Positions 44,901 through 57,300 of a stretch of 64,000 nucleotides of DNA are shown here, piece after piece. Each line of letters opens with the position of its first letter. The stretch's first letter is position 1. The position numbers and the translations under genes are program-made. Source of the DNA: Amoebophrya sp. A120 (lineage: Eukaryota; Sar; Dinophyceae; Syndiniales; Amoebophryaceae); assembly GCA_905178155.1 (NCBI GenBank), contig CAJINV010000003.1:760784-824783 (forward strand). Reading direction: 5' to 3'. Under the pieces are notes generated by a model that was given only the letters and a program-made list of their open reading frames with translations, was not told where the DNA came from and ran no database searches.

Positions 44901-46492
44901 GCTCGCATCGCTGCCGCGTCAGATGTATGCACTGCAAAAGGTGGATCGCACTAGAAGTATATATAAATCGCATGACAAATTATAATAAGGAATTTCCTCA
45001 ACCTCACCATGAGAAACGGAATTTGTATATGTGGATTCAACTCAAGAAGGAAAAAATTTGAATCAATTTGTAACAAGTCTGGCCCAAGCGGAGCCCGGAC
45101 GCTCTTGCGGATGGGATTACTTTTACTACGAGCGCGATACTTTTGCACAGGATAAGATGCTGAGAAGGCCGCCTACGCTCTTGCGTGGCCCATCATGGCG
45201 GAGGTTATCGGATCTTCGCTGCGCACCTCTCTGGCAACCAAGCTCCGGCAAGGGCGCGCGCTCCACCCGCAAGGGCTAGGGCGTGTGTCATCTTCACGAG
45301 CAGAAAATGGAAATGCAACGCCCGCAGAAGACGGTGATGATGATGATCATAGTACAACTACAGGTGCAGCTCGTCCCCTGGACGATGACATTCAAATAGC
45401 ACCAATCATGGCGATCTTCAATTTGTGGCGCGGCTTGATAGGCAGGTTTTTGGTTGCAAGTTTCGACTCCACCGGCGTCGCGCTTACAACTTTGACGATG
45501 CAAGCTTTTGAAGAAATCGTCATGCGACAAACCTTCGACTGGCGGGATCGGATGTAAGAAGCCAGTTTTTATTCTTGGTTCGCAGACGCAGTACTACATC
45601 CACTTTGTGTGTGCGTACGTACTATCAGAAACTTCAGCACCGAGCAAAGACAAATTCAAATGGAAACTCAGAAGCGAATAGCGAGGACTGGTTCTGATGG
45701 AGTAAAAGTGTTTTAGTAACTCTAGGTACTTAAATGTAGTGCGGACGAAAAAAAAGCTCTGTTTAACTTTCCAGGTATGCTAAGTACGTGAATCGACGGT
45801 CGCCGGAGCACATCGAGAGGGACTTTACTTCCAGGCTACATCGAAGCTTCCAGGCTCGGGTGCTGCTGTCGGAGATGCAAACCGAGTACATTGCAATTGT
45901 GCTGGCGCCTCTTTCCATACTGCTGTTTTCCGGTGAGTTTCGCTACGTGTATAACCTGGGATACCAGAAAGACAAAAGCGTGATGTTGGCCCACCTTCTG
46001 CCCCCGTTTTTGCTCGGGCTGCTGTACGAGATTTTGGTCGACGCGCTGTGCCTGACCGTGGAGCAAACTATGTACAAGGTCCCGGTAGAGGAAGAGTGGC
46101 AGCAGTGGATCCGTCTTCCCATCAACATCGAGCTACCGCAGTCTTGTAAGCGAAGACTGTGGCCGCATCGCTCGGACGCGCAAAGCAATTTGCACACGAC
46201 CTCCACGACGGCCGCGGATCTGGGATCATCTGAGTTCGACGAGAGGCCAGCCGTGGTGCGTCCGAAAATAAGGCACCATCCGTGCGCTCTGTTGTTTGTT
46301 TACTTTTTCGTTATGTTCGTTGCGTTCGTTCAATTTCTTCTTAGCTTTGACACCCTCTCCTTAATCTACCCAAAGTGTGGCGCGCGTTACTCCCCTTCAG
46401 ATCGGACGCGCGAGCTTAACATCTGCGCCACATACCCAGAATGTGTCGAGATGAGACAGGATTATGACGTTCTCCAGGAACTGTGCGAGTAA
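38962..46492 (+). CDS. Patched-like RND membrane protein with extra C-terminal membrane domains
   Basis: Exons 38962-39494, 39613-44454, 44620-44925, 45160-45553 and 45775-46492. After dropping one base near 42504-42533 they give 2263 aa. GT-AG introns are 39495-39612 and 45554-45774; two others are introners. A first membrane span lies at ~93-113 (CYCTIVTYVIIICFGVG). A sterol-sensing/RND block starts ~520 and contains ALGVGLDDMFVIIRYF (~590), the Patched/NPC1-type signature. A long cytosolic loop follows, then the second RND half with VALGMSVEFTCHLAAAYA and NGFVLVPAMLSVL. The shift lies just before this half (NSWRE...ADFMVMIAEQ). Past the RND core come a disordered loop and at least six more hydrophobic spans (LFLVLFLIWFSFLWLTLGA, LLPPFLLGLLYEILVDALCL, LLFVYFFVMFVAFVQFLLS). 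Family members move sterols, lipids or related molecules; substrate unknown. Confidence 0.85.
44455..44614 (+). mobile_element. Introner, GCAAAAGTATCG family (Patched-like gene)
   Basis: Begins TACGCATTGCAAAAGTA and ends GATACTTTTGCATTGAATA. Flanks GTGGG and TTGGG differ at one base (44450-44454, 44615-44619). Removal continues the frame: AVGMWVCFNSDAYALETL. Internal tttgtaatgc motifs are present. Confidence 0.9.
44926..45154 (+). mobile_element. Introner, GCAAAAGTATCG family, longer variant
   Basis: Begins TATGCACTGCAAAAG and ends GATACTTTTGCACAGGATA. Exact duplication AGATG (44921-44925, 45155-45159). Removal joins AAASDAEKAAYALAWPIMAE in frame. Its interior has about 80 bp more than the usual ~150-bp members. 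Confidence 0.9.
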
Positions 46493-47161
46493 CTTATCTA
46501 TACTAATCGCAGACGGATCATCCTCAAACGAACCACAACCAGGGCTACGGCTATACGCCGAAGATGAACATTAAGCCGTTACTTATTAAACTTGATTCTA
46601 GTACTTAAGTCTACGGGCGTTTTTTTTTGGGGGGGTTTTTCATCGGCACAAGCATGCACTGCCGACGTTGCGGCACTTACGTCGTCTATACTGTTTCTGT
46701 TTCATGAAGACAATATCCTGCACAGCCATGGCCATAGTCATAGAATCACATTGGTTCAGAGTATCTAACTTTCATGGGTGACATATTTATTACTTTGAAA
46801 GAGAAAGTCAAAGTCTAACTGCTGCATTGCGGCGGGGTGCCATTTGCATTTTCCACCTGCAATCGACAGCTGGAGTTTCCGGTACCGATAAAGATGCACG
46901 GCATTGATTTGATTTCCAAGAATTCACAGACAGTGCTGCTCGTCCATCAGCGACTTTATCGATTGTTTCATCCAAAATAAAGCGAATTAAGTCTATCTAC
47001 GACTTGTGGAATGAATGTATATCGATGTTTTCTTGTGTTCGATGTCCACCTTATTTTTTTTGGTCTTTAGTTTAACTTGTTGCCTGTCTTTTGCTTTTCG
47101 TTGAAGATGTATCAAGGGGTGACTATGACTAAAGCAGTTGCGACAACATTTTAGCCGTGCT
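46493..47161. other. Intergenic stretch
   Basis: No gene supported. A homopolymer junction of about nine T then seven G then five T lies at 46620-46640. The remainder is AT-rich. Confidence 0.6.
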
Positions 47162-49949
47162 ATGGCGTTGCTGGATGTGCAGGAGGCACAATCGCTAGCG
47201 TTCTCGAGGAGGTGGCCGCGGTTGCGTTGTCTGGCCGCACGGCTCATGGTCTGGACGACCAGAGCAACGCTTGTCGCGTTGCTCTTTGTTCGCGGGAGCG
47301 AGCTGCTTCAAGAAGTGCAGTCCAGCGAGGACAGCGCGTTCCGCCAAGGTGGTAATGTGCGAGGACATATTACACTAAGCGAAGATCAGAAGGACCTGGC
47401 TGCTGTACAGCAGCCCGGGGGCGAAAAGTCGAAGCTACTTTCCGACCGGGCTCCTGCGCTCAAAAGTGTTGGCGAGGAGGTGCCAGCATTTTTCCAGTAC
47501 GACACAAGTCGACCACGACCGCTGGGCAACGACGCAGAACTTGATACAGCGGAAGCGTTTCTGCAGAACAATGGCTGGGCACAGGATCATGCCGGGGCTG
47601 AAGAGGCCCCGACGACAGCTGCTACGCGCGTGCCGAAGACAGTACACAACGGGCCAGCGCCGGTTGCTATTGCTTCGAAGGATGAAGAAACAACTACAAC
47701 AGGAGGACAACTTCAACTTGCTGGTGCGCGGGTGACAGCGTTAACGGGAAAGAGTGCTGCCCTTGCAGGAGAAAAAAATCGGGTGGAGGGGGACCACGAG
47801 CAGCAGTGGCTTCAGATTGGAGCACATGCCACATCCGAAAACACGGGAACAAGCAGGACATCGGGGGCCAGCGCCATGAACGCGCAGAAAGATGAGGCAC
47901 AACCTCCTCACCAGCCGTCACCGCTGGAGCAGCAAATTTTGCAGATGCAGGAGAAGATGTCAATGCTCGAGGTGGAGACGCAGCAAAAGATGGCAACTCG
48001 CGACGCGGAGACGCAGCAAAAGATGGCAACTCGCGACGCGGAGACGCAGCAGAAGATTTCAGCGCTCGAGGCGGAGACGCAGCAGAAGATTTCCATGCTC
48101 GAAGCAAACGCCACTGCCTGCACCAACAACGTGACCGACCTCGTGAGCGCGAGCGCAGACATGCGCCACGCCGGGGGGGTCGTGGAGGAGGTTGGTGGAC
48201 TGTTTTTGGCGCACATGTTCGCTATGTCGAAGGGGGATTACGTTGCCGCTGTGGTGTACCTCCTTTCCGGATTTGCGGCCGCGCTTATTGTCGTCGCGTT
48301 GCCGATTCGCTTGGTCTTTTTTCCCAGGGAATACCACCCAGAGGAAGAGTCAGAGGGCGGCGAAGATGTCACTCCGGGACCTCCACAGCAGGGAGTGAGC
48401 GCCGTGGCAGGTGGTGATCAAGCAGACCTTCTTTCGGCCGACCACACAAATCCACCATCGCCGAAGCCGGAAAAATACTGGCTACTTCCCTGGGATTTCG
48501 CCAAGCAAGGAACTTTGTCAAGTGTGTGCCAGCGACCGGATAGCACGGAGGGCAAGATCTTTACTACGGGTTTGGTCATAGCCGAAGTTTGCACACTGCT
48601 CTCGCGCTACACACTGATCGTGTACGACCGCAACTGTATGGGGTGGGCGAGCGTTGTGAGCCAAAGACTGGACTCCATAGGCACCGAGCGATCCATCGAT
48701 CTGGCGTTTCGTGTGATTTGGTTGATCGTTCCGCCTGTCCTCATGATCATCACGGCCGCGGTGCCGAGCAACAGTTTCGGGGCGAACGTTCGAAACGCAG
48801 CTCGGACGACGACGACGGCAGGACATGCAGCAGGTTCGGGAAGTAGCACCACCCGAAATCGAAATCGAAATCGTGTGTCGGTGATCCACGAGGACGATAC
48901 TCGGAAATGGTTACTGCGAGGAAAAATCCCCCCTCCCCATATCGAAAAGGCCTGTTTTTCAAAATTTGCGATGCTGATTTGTGGTGACAAATCAAGTCTG
49001 TCTTGCAAGAGAGCAAAGCCAAGGCTTCCGCTGCATTTCGCAGGCGATTTGCAATGCTTCTACGCAGCTACTAGGGCAGACATGCTAAGTACCTACCCCA
49101 AGCCACCCCTTTTGCGGGCTTTGTATCTGTCTGCAGTCCCCCACCGCAAGACAAATCCTACACAAATCCGGCAAAAAAAAATCCTGCATCACAGATTTCC
49201 ATTTCGATATGGGGAGGGGGAATTCTTCCTTTTGATAATGGTCGCAGGGATTTCATAGGACCGTTGGGGCCGCAGTCGCACTGCGGTTAATCTTCGAGAC
49301 GCGACAGTTGTTCCAAGAGCCTGTCGACCTCTCCGTTGCACTGTTTGGGCTGTCGGATCCGCTGGATGGGCACGACCTACCTGGGTATGTGAATGCAGGC
49401 GAGCAGCGAGTGGTGCCCCGATGTTATAGCGAGAGCAAGACTTCTTACTGGACGCAGGCCTATCGCGGCTATTATTTGGGTCGATTGGTGTGGCTCTTTC
49501 TCGGGTGGCTCTTTTCGCTAGTATTTGTTGCCCTACAAGCTGCCGTGATTTGGCAGCACCGACATGCCGAGGACCGTCCAGCCAAGGACCGCTCATCGCA
49601 GTCTGCGGCCTATCTCGGAGACGATCGTTTGGCTCCGCAGTCGGCGAGCCTGATTCTTCCGCGGCTCTCGTTTACGGCCGAAATTCTTGCCATGCTCACG
49701 GTGCAAGCGCTACCCTTCTGGCCCGTCCTTCTGAAGGTAGTGCGGCATGTGCAAGGTGCAAATTGGGTCCCGCCACTGACATCCTTGGAAGGTTTGCTTG
49801 CAGCGTCGTTTGAGCACCTTTGGGGTCACCATCCACAGTGCGGGCATTACTTTGATACGGACAAGTGGTGCAGAAACCAGCCGGACTACTGGATGTGGTT
49901 TACACATCCGGACAGCGGCATGGTGCATCGATATCATTCATCGAATTGA
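47162..49949 (+). CDS. Multi-span membrane protein with hendecad coiled coil
   Basis: Exons 47162-48911 and 49243-49949 (2457 nt, 818 aa) join across an introner. First ATG is 47162. An N-terminal hydrophobic segment (TTRATLVALLFVRGSELL) may be an anchor. Then comes a Ser/Thr/Gln-rich region and four tandem 11-residue repeats (ETQQKMATRDA x2, ETQQKISALEA, ETQQKISMLEA) forming a likely coiled coil (~272-315). Membrane spans follow: YVAAVVYLLSGFAAALIVVA (~361), RVIWLIVPPVLMIITAAV, GRLVWLFLGWLFSLVFVALQ and ILAMLTVQALPFWPVLLKVV. The C-terminus is Cys/His/Trp-rich (HHPQCGHYFDTDKWCRNQPD). No family recognised. It follows the Patched-like gene in the same orientation. Confidence 0.8.
47975..48106 (+). 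repeat. Four tandem 33-bp coding repeats
   Basis: Units begin GAGACGCAGCAAAAGATGG or GAGACGCAGCAGAAGATTT. The first two are identical; the last two differ in their second half. In frame they encode an 11-residue coiled-coil repeat. Confidence 0.95.
48912..49237 (+). mobile_element. Introner, CCCCCCTCCCCATATCG family
   Basis: Left arm TACTGCGAGGAAAAATC then C-block and CCCCATATCGAAA; right arm TTTCGATATGGGGAGGGGG ending CCTTTTGATA. Exact duplication ATGGT (48907-48911, 49238-49242). Removal joins DDTRKWSQGFHRTVGAAV. The first ~9 bases of the left arm are degenerate compared with the copy at 9223. Confidence 0.9.
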
Positions 49950-50423
49950 GAGACGCCATACGAAATAGCTTGGTCTTGGGCGATGCCACACTGAGAGACG
50001 CCAGACTTGATGAAGAAATGAAAAGAATCAATACTGGTGCTCATGGGTAAACGGCAAAGCGCTGCGTTGTGCCTTACCCTTACCGACTGGTCCTCGTACG
50101 AGGGGGATCAGGCGTGAACAAGGAACATTCTTGGTCATTGGCCATGGCCGCCACTGACGCTGTCGACTGTTCGACATTCTTTCACAACTTGAGTAAAGAT
50201 TCTTCCGCTTATAGTTATTTTTTCTTTGTCGACGAGGACGACGTATCCTCTTCAGCAATAGCTGAGTACGAAATGAAAATCAGTCCAAGTATGTTTGCGT
50301 GCTTTTTTTCCGGAAAAGCAGACGCTTTGGATAATTCCTTTCGTTTTTTTGAAATCCTGATCCCAACGTCGTAAGAAGTTAAGTAATCCGCCACGCAGGA
50401 GGTTAAAGACTGACATCGACGAA
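49950..50423. other. Intergenic stretch
   Basis: 474 bp between two genes; only short frames; no supported feature. Confidence 0.55.
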
Positions 50424-53400
50424 ATGTCGTGGCTACTCGGTTCTTCATCGTCGAGCCTGCAGGACCAAGCGGTTTCTGTGCAGGGACTGGATGCCGCCGC
50501 GCACGAGACTGAGGCAGACCGACACCTGGTGAAGCAGTGGATTCGGTTTCTGGAATGTGAGGATGGGAGATTAGAATACCGTGTGGAGTATCAAATGCAA
50601 AAATGTCAGCTGTGTCTGGAAGGTTGGAGCTTGTGATGCTAACTCTGCACTCTAAAAAATAAAATCTGTATTGCATGATCAGCAAGAGGAATCTGGTTTG
50701 TGCTACGCGGGGAGGGCATTTGTCATGCGGAGTAGGCATCGCGAAGCCCTCTAAAAATCTGCGATGCTAGGTTATGCATTACAGATATATCCTGGGTCAT
50801 GCAAAACATGCATGGCAATCCCGGCAACATGCCAGACCCAGACACTTTTGCATTTGATATGGAGGATCCGAATCTCGCCGCCGTGGTGCCGTTCTTGTCC
50901 TTCCGGGGGGTGTTTCTCTTCAGTCAAGCTTTGGAGATTTGCTTCCTCAACCCAACAGTCTCAGATGGTATGAGTCTTCACAGAGTTAATCTCGATTGTT
51001 TTTCTTTTTGTTTCAGTATAAAGATAAACTAAAAATCTTTCGTGCAGCGAGCAATTCTAAATCATGTGCATCATGATTTTAAATTGTTGTCATTCTCAAT
51101 CTCATTTACAAAAACTATTTCTTTTCAAATCATGAACAGATTCCATCAACCGGCTAGCCGCTCTGTGTTGTATTCGTGAGGACGATTTCTTGCAGCAGCA
51201 GCACGCAGGAGCCGTGCCCGGTGGAGAAGATCATGAAAGCAAAAGGCCCACCGACTATTCCCGAATTCGTCTTCTGCTTCTGCAGAAATTGTTGCCCGCG
51301 CTGGAGCATCTAGCCACCGAAGACGCAAACTCCCTGCTTAGGCAGCAAATCTCTCCTGGCGCAACTGCAGGACCAGGAGGAGACGAGGGTAGAAGTACCC
51401 TCCTGCAAGGGGGAACTACAAACCCGACGGTAGTGTTGGAGCGCGTGAAGCAACTTGCGAAGACCCGGGATGAAATCACTACGGGTGACGAGCCGCGCTC
51501 CTCAGGGCCGCCAGAAGATGAAGCAAAGCAAACTATAGCTCATGCTGGTGGTGATGGTAATAAAGCAGGAGCAGCAGCAGTAGGTGGAAATGATGAAGTA
51601 GATAACGGGCCGCCGTCGACGTCGTGCGGACCACCCGATGAACAAGATCCGCATCAAATAAAGTCTGAGTGCAGCACGCCGCCAGATGATGCAGTGGACT
51701 TGTTTCTCTCAACGAGGGTAGCGTTGCAGCAAGTCCGAGATCTGGCGCTTCGGGCGCTGTTCAAACAGGACCCGATCGTGGATGCCTTGCGCTTTTACCG
51801 CAGAAGTCTGGAATACCAAGCGGCCGATGAGTCGCCGACCACACTGGAGCGGCATGGGGAGTTTCAAGAAGCCTACCAGTCGCGAAAGGACCTGTGTCGC
51901 TTTCTCGCAAAAGTGCGTACTTGCCTTCTGCAGGAGGCGGAGCAGTTGCAATGCTGCATCCAGCCTCTAGTGGGGGATAAAGATCATCATCATTCCGAAG
52001 TAGAGGGGATAAACAAGAACATGGCAAAGTCCAAACGCAAGAATAAATCAGCCCTGGCAGCTTTCACCGCTGTTGACGCCAGTATCTGCCGAAAGCAGAG
52101 TCGTTCGCTGATGACGAAACTGCAAAATTTGCACACGGCGCTGCGGGAATCGGCGGAGGCGCAGGGCCGCTTGGGTGAGCAGGTGCAGGAGTTGCAGCAA
52201 GAAGAGGAGCACGAGTTCCGAACCTCCATGCGGGAGAAGCTGTTGGAAACGGAGGCGGAGGTGGAGGCGCTGGAAGCCCGGTTGCAAGGCCTGCAGCAGG
52301 ATGTGGAGGCGGTGTCGGGACAGTTGGCGGAAAAGCGGCGTCGGCGGGAGCACCTCACGATCCAAGCACCGACGCGCAGGCGGGAAAGCTACGAGGCCAC
52401 GGTGGCGTCACTCATGGCGGAGCAGGAACGCGAGGCCGACCTGGTGCGAAAGCTGGGGATCTGCGTCGCCCCGGAAACGGCAAAATTTCAGCTGTCCAAA
52501 TTGACCGAGGTGGAAATCCGGGAGAGATTGCAAGCGGTTTCCGCAAGTTTCCTGCTGCACGAAACACCAAGTAAGGGGTCGTTTTCAGGTGAGCAATCGG
52601 AGGCTGCACCGCAGGGGGGCCAGGACGAGAATGTCGGGACTAGTGCAGAGGAAGGTGCGCCGCGTGATAAAAATGACGAAAGCAAGCAAGACCAAGACAC
52701 GTCGCGGCAAAGCAGGATATTAGAACCATCTTGGTCCTTTCCCAGGCTGCGCGCTGGGCTACGTGAACACTTGTATCTGCTGATGCCAAGCGTTCCGCCG
52801 GCGACTTGTCCAGCACAGCAGCGTGGTGCTGTTGCCCCATCTGCTCCCAGTTCCAACTCTGAGCAAAAAGAAGATCATGGCGCGGCCCTCGTGTCCGCTG
52901 TGCCTACCAGTACATCATCAACTGTTTGTTCCCCACTGCTATTCGAGCAGCACCAGCAAGAGCCGGGATCGTCCGAGGAGGCTGAGAGTGACCGGGAACC
53001 TTTCGCGATCATTCTCCGAACGCACACTTCGCAGCGCGAAGCCCGCCGTAGTTGTACCACCTCCGCCCAGCATCATCTACATTTTGAGCCCAGCAGTATT
53101 TCTTCGCAAGGCAACAAGGCAATCAAAAGCTCCCGCGCAGCACCTCTCTCCTCTCCCCGCACCGGCGTCCTGGATGCTTTTTTGACCGCTCCAAGTTTGC
53201 AGAGCGAGGTCGAGCGTCGGGCAACAACCCAACTTTTGACAACGCTGCAGTTCGGAATGGACCGCCTGGAAGCTGCCGCCCGATGGTTCGAGCGGTGCTC
53301 TTCCCAGGAGGAGGATCAGAACCTGCAAGAAAAAGCGAGCGGCATTTTTCAAGACGCCTGGGAAGCCAGTGAAAAGTGTTTCTTGGAGTTGTCGCCGACT

Positions 53401-53634
53401 ATAGCAACAACTCTTGATGAAAAAGATAAAGATGGCTCTAGTACTAGTGAAAATAAACACGACCACGACGAGGAGGTCGCGTCGCTTCTTGAAAAATGGA
53501 AAAGCTGCAAGAGCCGACGCTCAGCCGTTTGGAAAAGGATGAAAGTGCACAAAAATAATGACAAGTCGCTCGGGTCCGACGCCTCAACATTTTCGCTTTC
53601 TCCACCAGCTGTGGTCGCGATCGTAAATTTGTGA
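50424..53634 (+). CDS. Coiled-coil protein of unknown function
   Basis: Exons 50424-50588, 50865-50967 and 51140-53634 (2763 nt, 920 aa). The first intron is an introner, the second (50968-51139) is GTATGA...AACAG. The N-terminal ~110 residues are compact (HLVKQWIRFLECEDGRLEYR, FLSFRGVFLFSQALEICFLN, SINRLAALCCIREDDFL). A disordered linker follows, then a helical region (~275-330: VALQQVRDLALRALFKQD) and a strong coiled coil at ~390-520 (LRESAEAQGRLGEQVQELQQ, KLLETEAEVEALEARLQGLQ). The C-terminal third is Ser/Glu-rich with a late helix (QFGMDRLEAAARWFERCSSQ). A structural or scaffolding role is plausible; no family is recognised. Confidence 0.8.
50589..50859 (+). mobile_element. Introner, GGGTCTGG family
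   Basis: Begins TATCAAATGCAAAAATGTC and ends CAGACACTTTTGCATTTGATA less one base at the start of the arm; exact duplication TGGAG (50584-50588, 50860-50864). Removal joins GRLEYRVEDPNLAAVV in phase 0. Internal GCAT-NACA motifs are present. Confidence 0.93.
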
Positions 53635-54305
53635 ACTCTACGTCTTGATGGCTGTGGAGCTGGAAGTAGACCTGCTGTTCTTCGCATGATGAGCACAGCT
53701 TCAATGACTACTTTTCAATCATAAACAAATGCGAGAAGAAGCTGAAGATCAACGATGGGGCACTGCTGGAAAGTTGTTTCCTTTATTTGCAAAATCAAGC
53801 ATGTCACTTCCCTTTTTGTTTTCGAAAGAAAAGGTTGAAAAGGAAAATCCGTGTGCATGAACTAGACGCACACGCAGCACGAGAGATCTGCACGCCGATC
53901 CAACTCTAGACAAGCACTGATCCTGATTTTGGTCCGAAAAACTTTTTTGAGCTTTGATTTCCTCGGGCAATCAATATTCTATCAATCTGTGCCCGCCAAC
54001 GTAATGTACTTACGAGCTTATGGATGACGGTGAAGATCTTCATTGATCTATTCCTTCGTATAATTTGCTTTTGCATGCAGCAAAAGCAAAACCATTTATT
54101 TCTACAAATTCTGTTACATTGCGATTGCCTATATGAACATGCAGAACACGAGCGGCCGTGAGTTTAGCAGGTAAACGTAGTGCAGCCACAGCTAGAGAAA
54201 CAGTACGTGTCTCTATTCTCGTAATTATGGTGTCCTGATCTTCATCAGCACTGCAAGCTCAGTAGACATCTTCTAAAAGAAACTTCTAAAAACAACTCCC
54301 TGAGA
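53635..54305. other. Intergenic stretch
   Basis: 670 bp, AT-rich, no supported feature. Confidence 0.55.
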
Positions 54306-57300
54306 ATGAATCTTGGTGCTCTGTTTGCGCAGGCGCAGCGGCCGCGAATAACCGAGGCTGATTTGCTACGGGCGGGAGATGATTTCGGGAAACTAAAACA
54401 GCTCGGAAATGAGTGCTTCAAGGTTGGAGACTACGCACTGGCCGCAAGAGCTTACCACAAGGCCTCCAAGCATTCAAAAAGTACGCCGTTTCTATTCGTT
54501 GTCGTTGAGTTCGAGATTTTTCATTTTTTTTTCACTTCATCTTTCTTGTTGCTCTTGCTTTCGCATATTCATATAAAGATTCGCGTACCACTACAAGCCA
54601 CTGAAAACAAAAGAAAACTGCTATTAATTTACAACCTGTCCACCTTCCTTACTCCAGACGATACCGACAGTGGCACCTTGGCTTCGAACCATTCGTTATG
54701 GGGCGTGATTACGAGTACAAGTTAGTAGCTTTCCCGGCGGGTGTGAATTGTACTTGCATGATAACTCTCATCATGAAGAAAACCTGCTTATCTTGCAGCC
54801 TTTTTATCTACATAATTGCTATTTTTTTTCGTTTTATTCGCAGCTGCATCGACCACACTGACTACAAAGCAAAACTAAAAATCGCCTCGTCCGGAAAGTC
54901 ACTCCACTTTTCGTTTCTTCCGAGAAGTCCATACTTCTTTACCCTCCTGAAACTCGGTGAGCTCGAGGAGGCCCTGACGCAGGCGGAGGTCGCCATAAAG
55001 TTTCGGCCGGAGTGGGACAAGGGTTATTACCGGAAGATCAGCGCCCTGATCGCCTTGGAACGACCCGAAGAGTATCCAGTGCAAAAGCATCGTACTCGTA
55101 TTGCAATCATGCACCATTACAAATTTCTTTCTTGAGGCCAGTCAGCATTACAATTTTTTTTTCTCATGCTGAGGAAATTTGTAATGCATTTATACGATTC
55201 GTGCGATTGCGATACTTTATTTGCAGTTCATAAAGAGGCAGAAAAGGTGCTAGACGACAATGCGAACATCTTCCCTTCCTCCCTCCGCGAGTCCCGCGAG
55301 GACCTCGTCGCCCTCGAGGAGCAGATCAAGGTCGCAAAGCTCCCCTGGCAGGAACTGGAGCCAAATGTGCAGCTCAAGGTCATCAGCGGCGAGCGGTCCG
55401 CGAAGGAATCCTACCTGGAAGACCTCGACGTTGTGTGGGTATCTATTTTTGAAAGATGGAAGCTTGTTTTGAATATTAACGACAGACGCACGACCCAAGG
55501 AAAAACGTCAAGCGCTGCAGCGCTTTTGCATGATCATCTTGTAGTTCTCCAAGAAGAAGTAGAACTAGAAGACAACTCTGTCATACGATTGCGATATTAA
55601 TGGTCGACGTAGTAGAAGTTTTCTACGAACTACAACAAACATTACCATTCCCGTCAAAGAAAGAAATAAACCACATCGCAAGTAGGTCCACTACCGGGTG
55701 ATAAATGGAAAGACGAAAGAGTTGCTGAACTCCACACGTACGGAGTTCATTGGCGGGGAGAATCCCAACGCCGCCCCGCGCAACATCACGCTTGCCGAGT
55801 ACGAGTGTCCGGATATCCTGGACGCCGTGCTTCGCCGGTTCGAGGACGGCGGCGAGGGGATCGTGCGCACCACCGGGCCGTGCTCCTACTACCCTGAGGA
55901 AGGAGGTGGAGAGCAGCTGCAGCACCTGGAATTCCAGTTTCAGGTCTACAAGCATGAAAAGGCGGTCACTCAGGCGACAGGTATAGTAATTTCTTGAACA
56001 GCTCCTAGCGCAAGTAGGAGTAGCGGATCAGAATCATTGTCAATGGCCGTGAAGATGACGTTGAAGTCTTTTTTGCTACGTGCCCTCGCCTTCTGCTTCT
56101 GCTTGTGATCTTCTTATTTTTCAACAAATCTATAAAATAAGACCAAGATTTGGATTTCCCATTTCGTCGCATAATTTCGATCTCCCAGCATGTGCATGAA
56201 CTGAGCAATTCTTGACAGGCACGAAGGATGTCGCTGCGGATTCGAGCGCCGGCAGTGGCTTCTTGAATGGAGCTGTCAGCTCAAAAGAGAAGCTGGATAC
56301 GTTCGTTATGATCTGCAGCTCAGAAGATGTTGTTGCATTCATCGTCTCATCAATCAGAGTTCTTCATTTGGATTGCATATATAGACACACAAGTATCTAT
56401 ACAGTTAGATGAAATAGCAATGGCTATATGGTGAACAAGTGGTTTTGAGGTCAAGCATAGGAGTAGAACTCGCGAAGAGAAATTGCAATCAAACGACGTC
56501 TGAGCATTCCATATTCCACCGCTCCAAGGCCGCAGCGGACCAGCAAGAGGCAGAGGCGCTCGAGGTCGCTTGGAGCGTGAAGAAAGGTGGTATGCTCGCA
56601 GCGCGCCGGTTCCGTCGCGCACTAGAGTTCTGCAAGCAGCTGTCGTCATCAAACAGCTCTCCTTCCAAAAGTGGCGGTGCTGGCGGTGGCAGCTCTTCGT
56701 CCAGCAAAGAAACATCCAGTACCGGAGTCTCGGCGCAGAGCGACGGCGATCAACAACCCGTCGGTACAACCGGCACCACTTCTACGGAAATAAGCAGCAA
56801 GCATCTGCGCGAGCTGGAGGTGAAAGCGAAACTGGGACTCGCGCGTTCGCTCGTCATCGCGCAACATGTGTTTGCGGTCGAGAAGGCCGACCGGGGGGAC
56901 TTTGGCAAGGATCTGGTGAAGTTCCTGGCCTCGAAGGGGCACAAATCCGCCGTGGAACAGAGCGTGAGTACAGACGATATCAAATGCAAAAATGTCTGGG
57001 TCTGGAAGCTTGTGATGCTAAAATGTGCATGATGAAAACACTTCCGAATGCAGTCCGGCATGACAACTTCCCAAAACGCTTTCTCGTAGGCAATCCGCAT
57101 GAGAAAGTGCGTTTTTGCATGACAAACGAGGCTACGACTTTTGTTGGTTATGCAATACAGATTTTCTAGGTATGGAAAGCTAGCATTACAAGTTCCAACC
57201 TTCCAGACCCAGACATTTTTACAATCCATAGACGAGGTGGAAGAAGCATTGAACCTTGCGGACGACGTCCTGGCGACCGCTCCGGGTGGCCCCACCTGCG

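Noticed and set aside
47975-48106. Regular 33-bp repeats as a possible CRISPR array
   Set aside because: No spacers, units are contiguous and in frame, and they encode a coiled coil in a eukaryotic gene.
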